Both the position numbers and the translations under genes were made by a program. Under the pieces are notes generated by a model that did not search any database, was not told where the DNA came from, and saw only the letters and a program-made list of their open reading frames with translations. From Inconstantimicrobium porci (GTDB lineage Bacteria > Bacillota > Clostridia > Clostridiales > Clostridiaceae): a stretch of DNA of 41,877 nt. The stretch is from contig NZ_VULX01000022.1 of the NCBI RefSeq assembly GCF_009696465.1, positions 1 to 41,877 of the forward strand. The letters are read 5' to 3'. Numbering within the stretch: the stretch's first letter is position 1; each line of letters opens with the position of its first letter. Positions 41,736-41,877 of this stretch are shown one piece after another.

Positions 41736-41764
41736 ATGTTACTTTATAGTAATGTTTGTGTCAA
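41736..41764 (-). promoter_or_regulatory. Promoter upstream of the guanine riboswitch
   Basis: TTGACA (41764-41759), 17 bp and TAACAT (41741-41736) on the minus strand predict a start near 41729, about 45 bases before the aptamer. Confidence 0.55.
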
Positions 41765-41877
41765 GTAAATGTTGGCAAAAATATATCTTTTTAAACTTTT
41801 TATTAATTATCCATTATTTTACATATAAATTGTATTTTTTCCCTTCCCTATAAATCTATTTTATGTATATGATAAAT

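Overview
The window is AT-rich DNA with strong GGAGG-type ribosome sites, many rho-independent hairpins and a typical clostridial gene set: luxS, an adenosylcobalamin-dependent ribonucleotide reductase, an iron alcohol dehydrogenase, a PTS permease with a LacI regulator, a YjdF gene with its RNA element, and a CD3324-family protein. It most likely comes from a Clostridium sensu stricto chromosome. The species cannot be fixed from the sequence alone. No rRNA, tRNA or CRISPR array was seen.

Layout. 1-3700: the end of an IS30-type transposase, an ArsC-like protein, YjdF behind a yjdF-type RNA, two small regulators or zinc proteins (CD3324 type, DUF1062 type) each behind a look-alike 8-codon leader and an inverted-repeat element, and two gene remnants. 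3700-9000: a hydroxyacid dehydrogenase, luxS, a GGDEF/EAL protein and a racemase/BCCT chimeric pseudogene. 9000-22500: a defence-like island. It starts with a SWIM zinc-finger protein and a large PLD-helicase-DUF3427 protein on the plus strand, which converges on a NUDIX hydrolase. A tight five-gene minus-strand operon follows: Vsr/DUF559-like nuclease-helicase, Z1 protein, GHKL (MORC/MutL-like) ATPase and two unrecognised proteins. No DNA methyltransferase is present. 22500-31000: ATC hydrolase with a broken TetR gene, a LacI/PTS sugar unit, an Rpn-type nuclease, a damaged HD-GYP gene, a small exporter and a Ca2+/H+ exchanger. 31000-41877: housekeeping genes (cinA-like, PHP phosphatase, nrdJ, iron alcohol dehydrogenase, PAP2, NCS2 purine permease behind a guanine riboswitch), a HEPN/MNT toxin-antitoxin pair and several internally deleted genes.

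Three themes stand out. First, the defence operon is an unusual combination of ATPase, Z1, helicase-nuclease and two unknowns. Second, a family of hairpin-rich intergenic repeats shares the 10-mer CTCCAAACCT and often has inverted termini. One copy sits between the guanine riboswitch and its permease gene. Third, many genes are reduced to remnants, several by in-frame internal deletions (methyltransferase, NUDIX, BCCT, phosphatase), suggesting ongoing erosion by small deletions.
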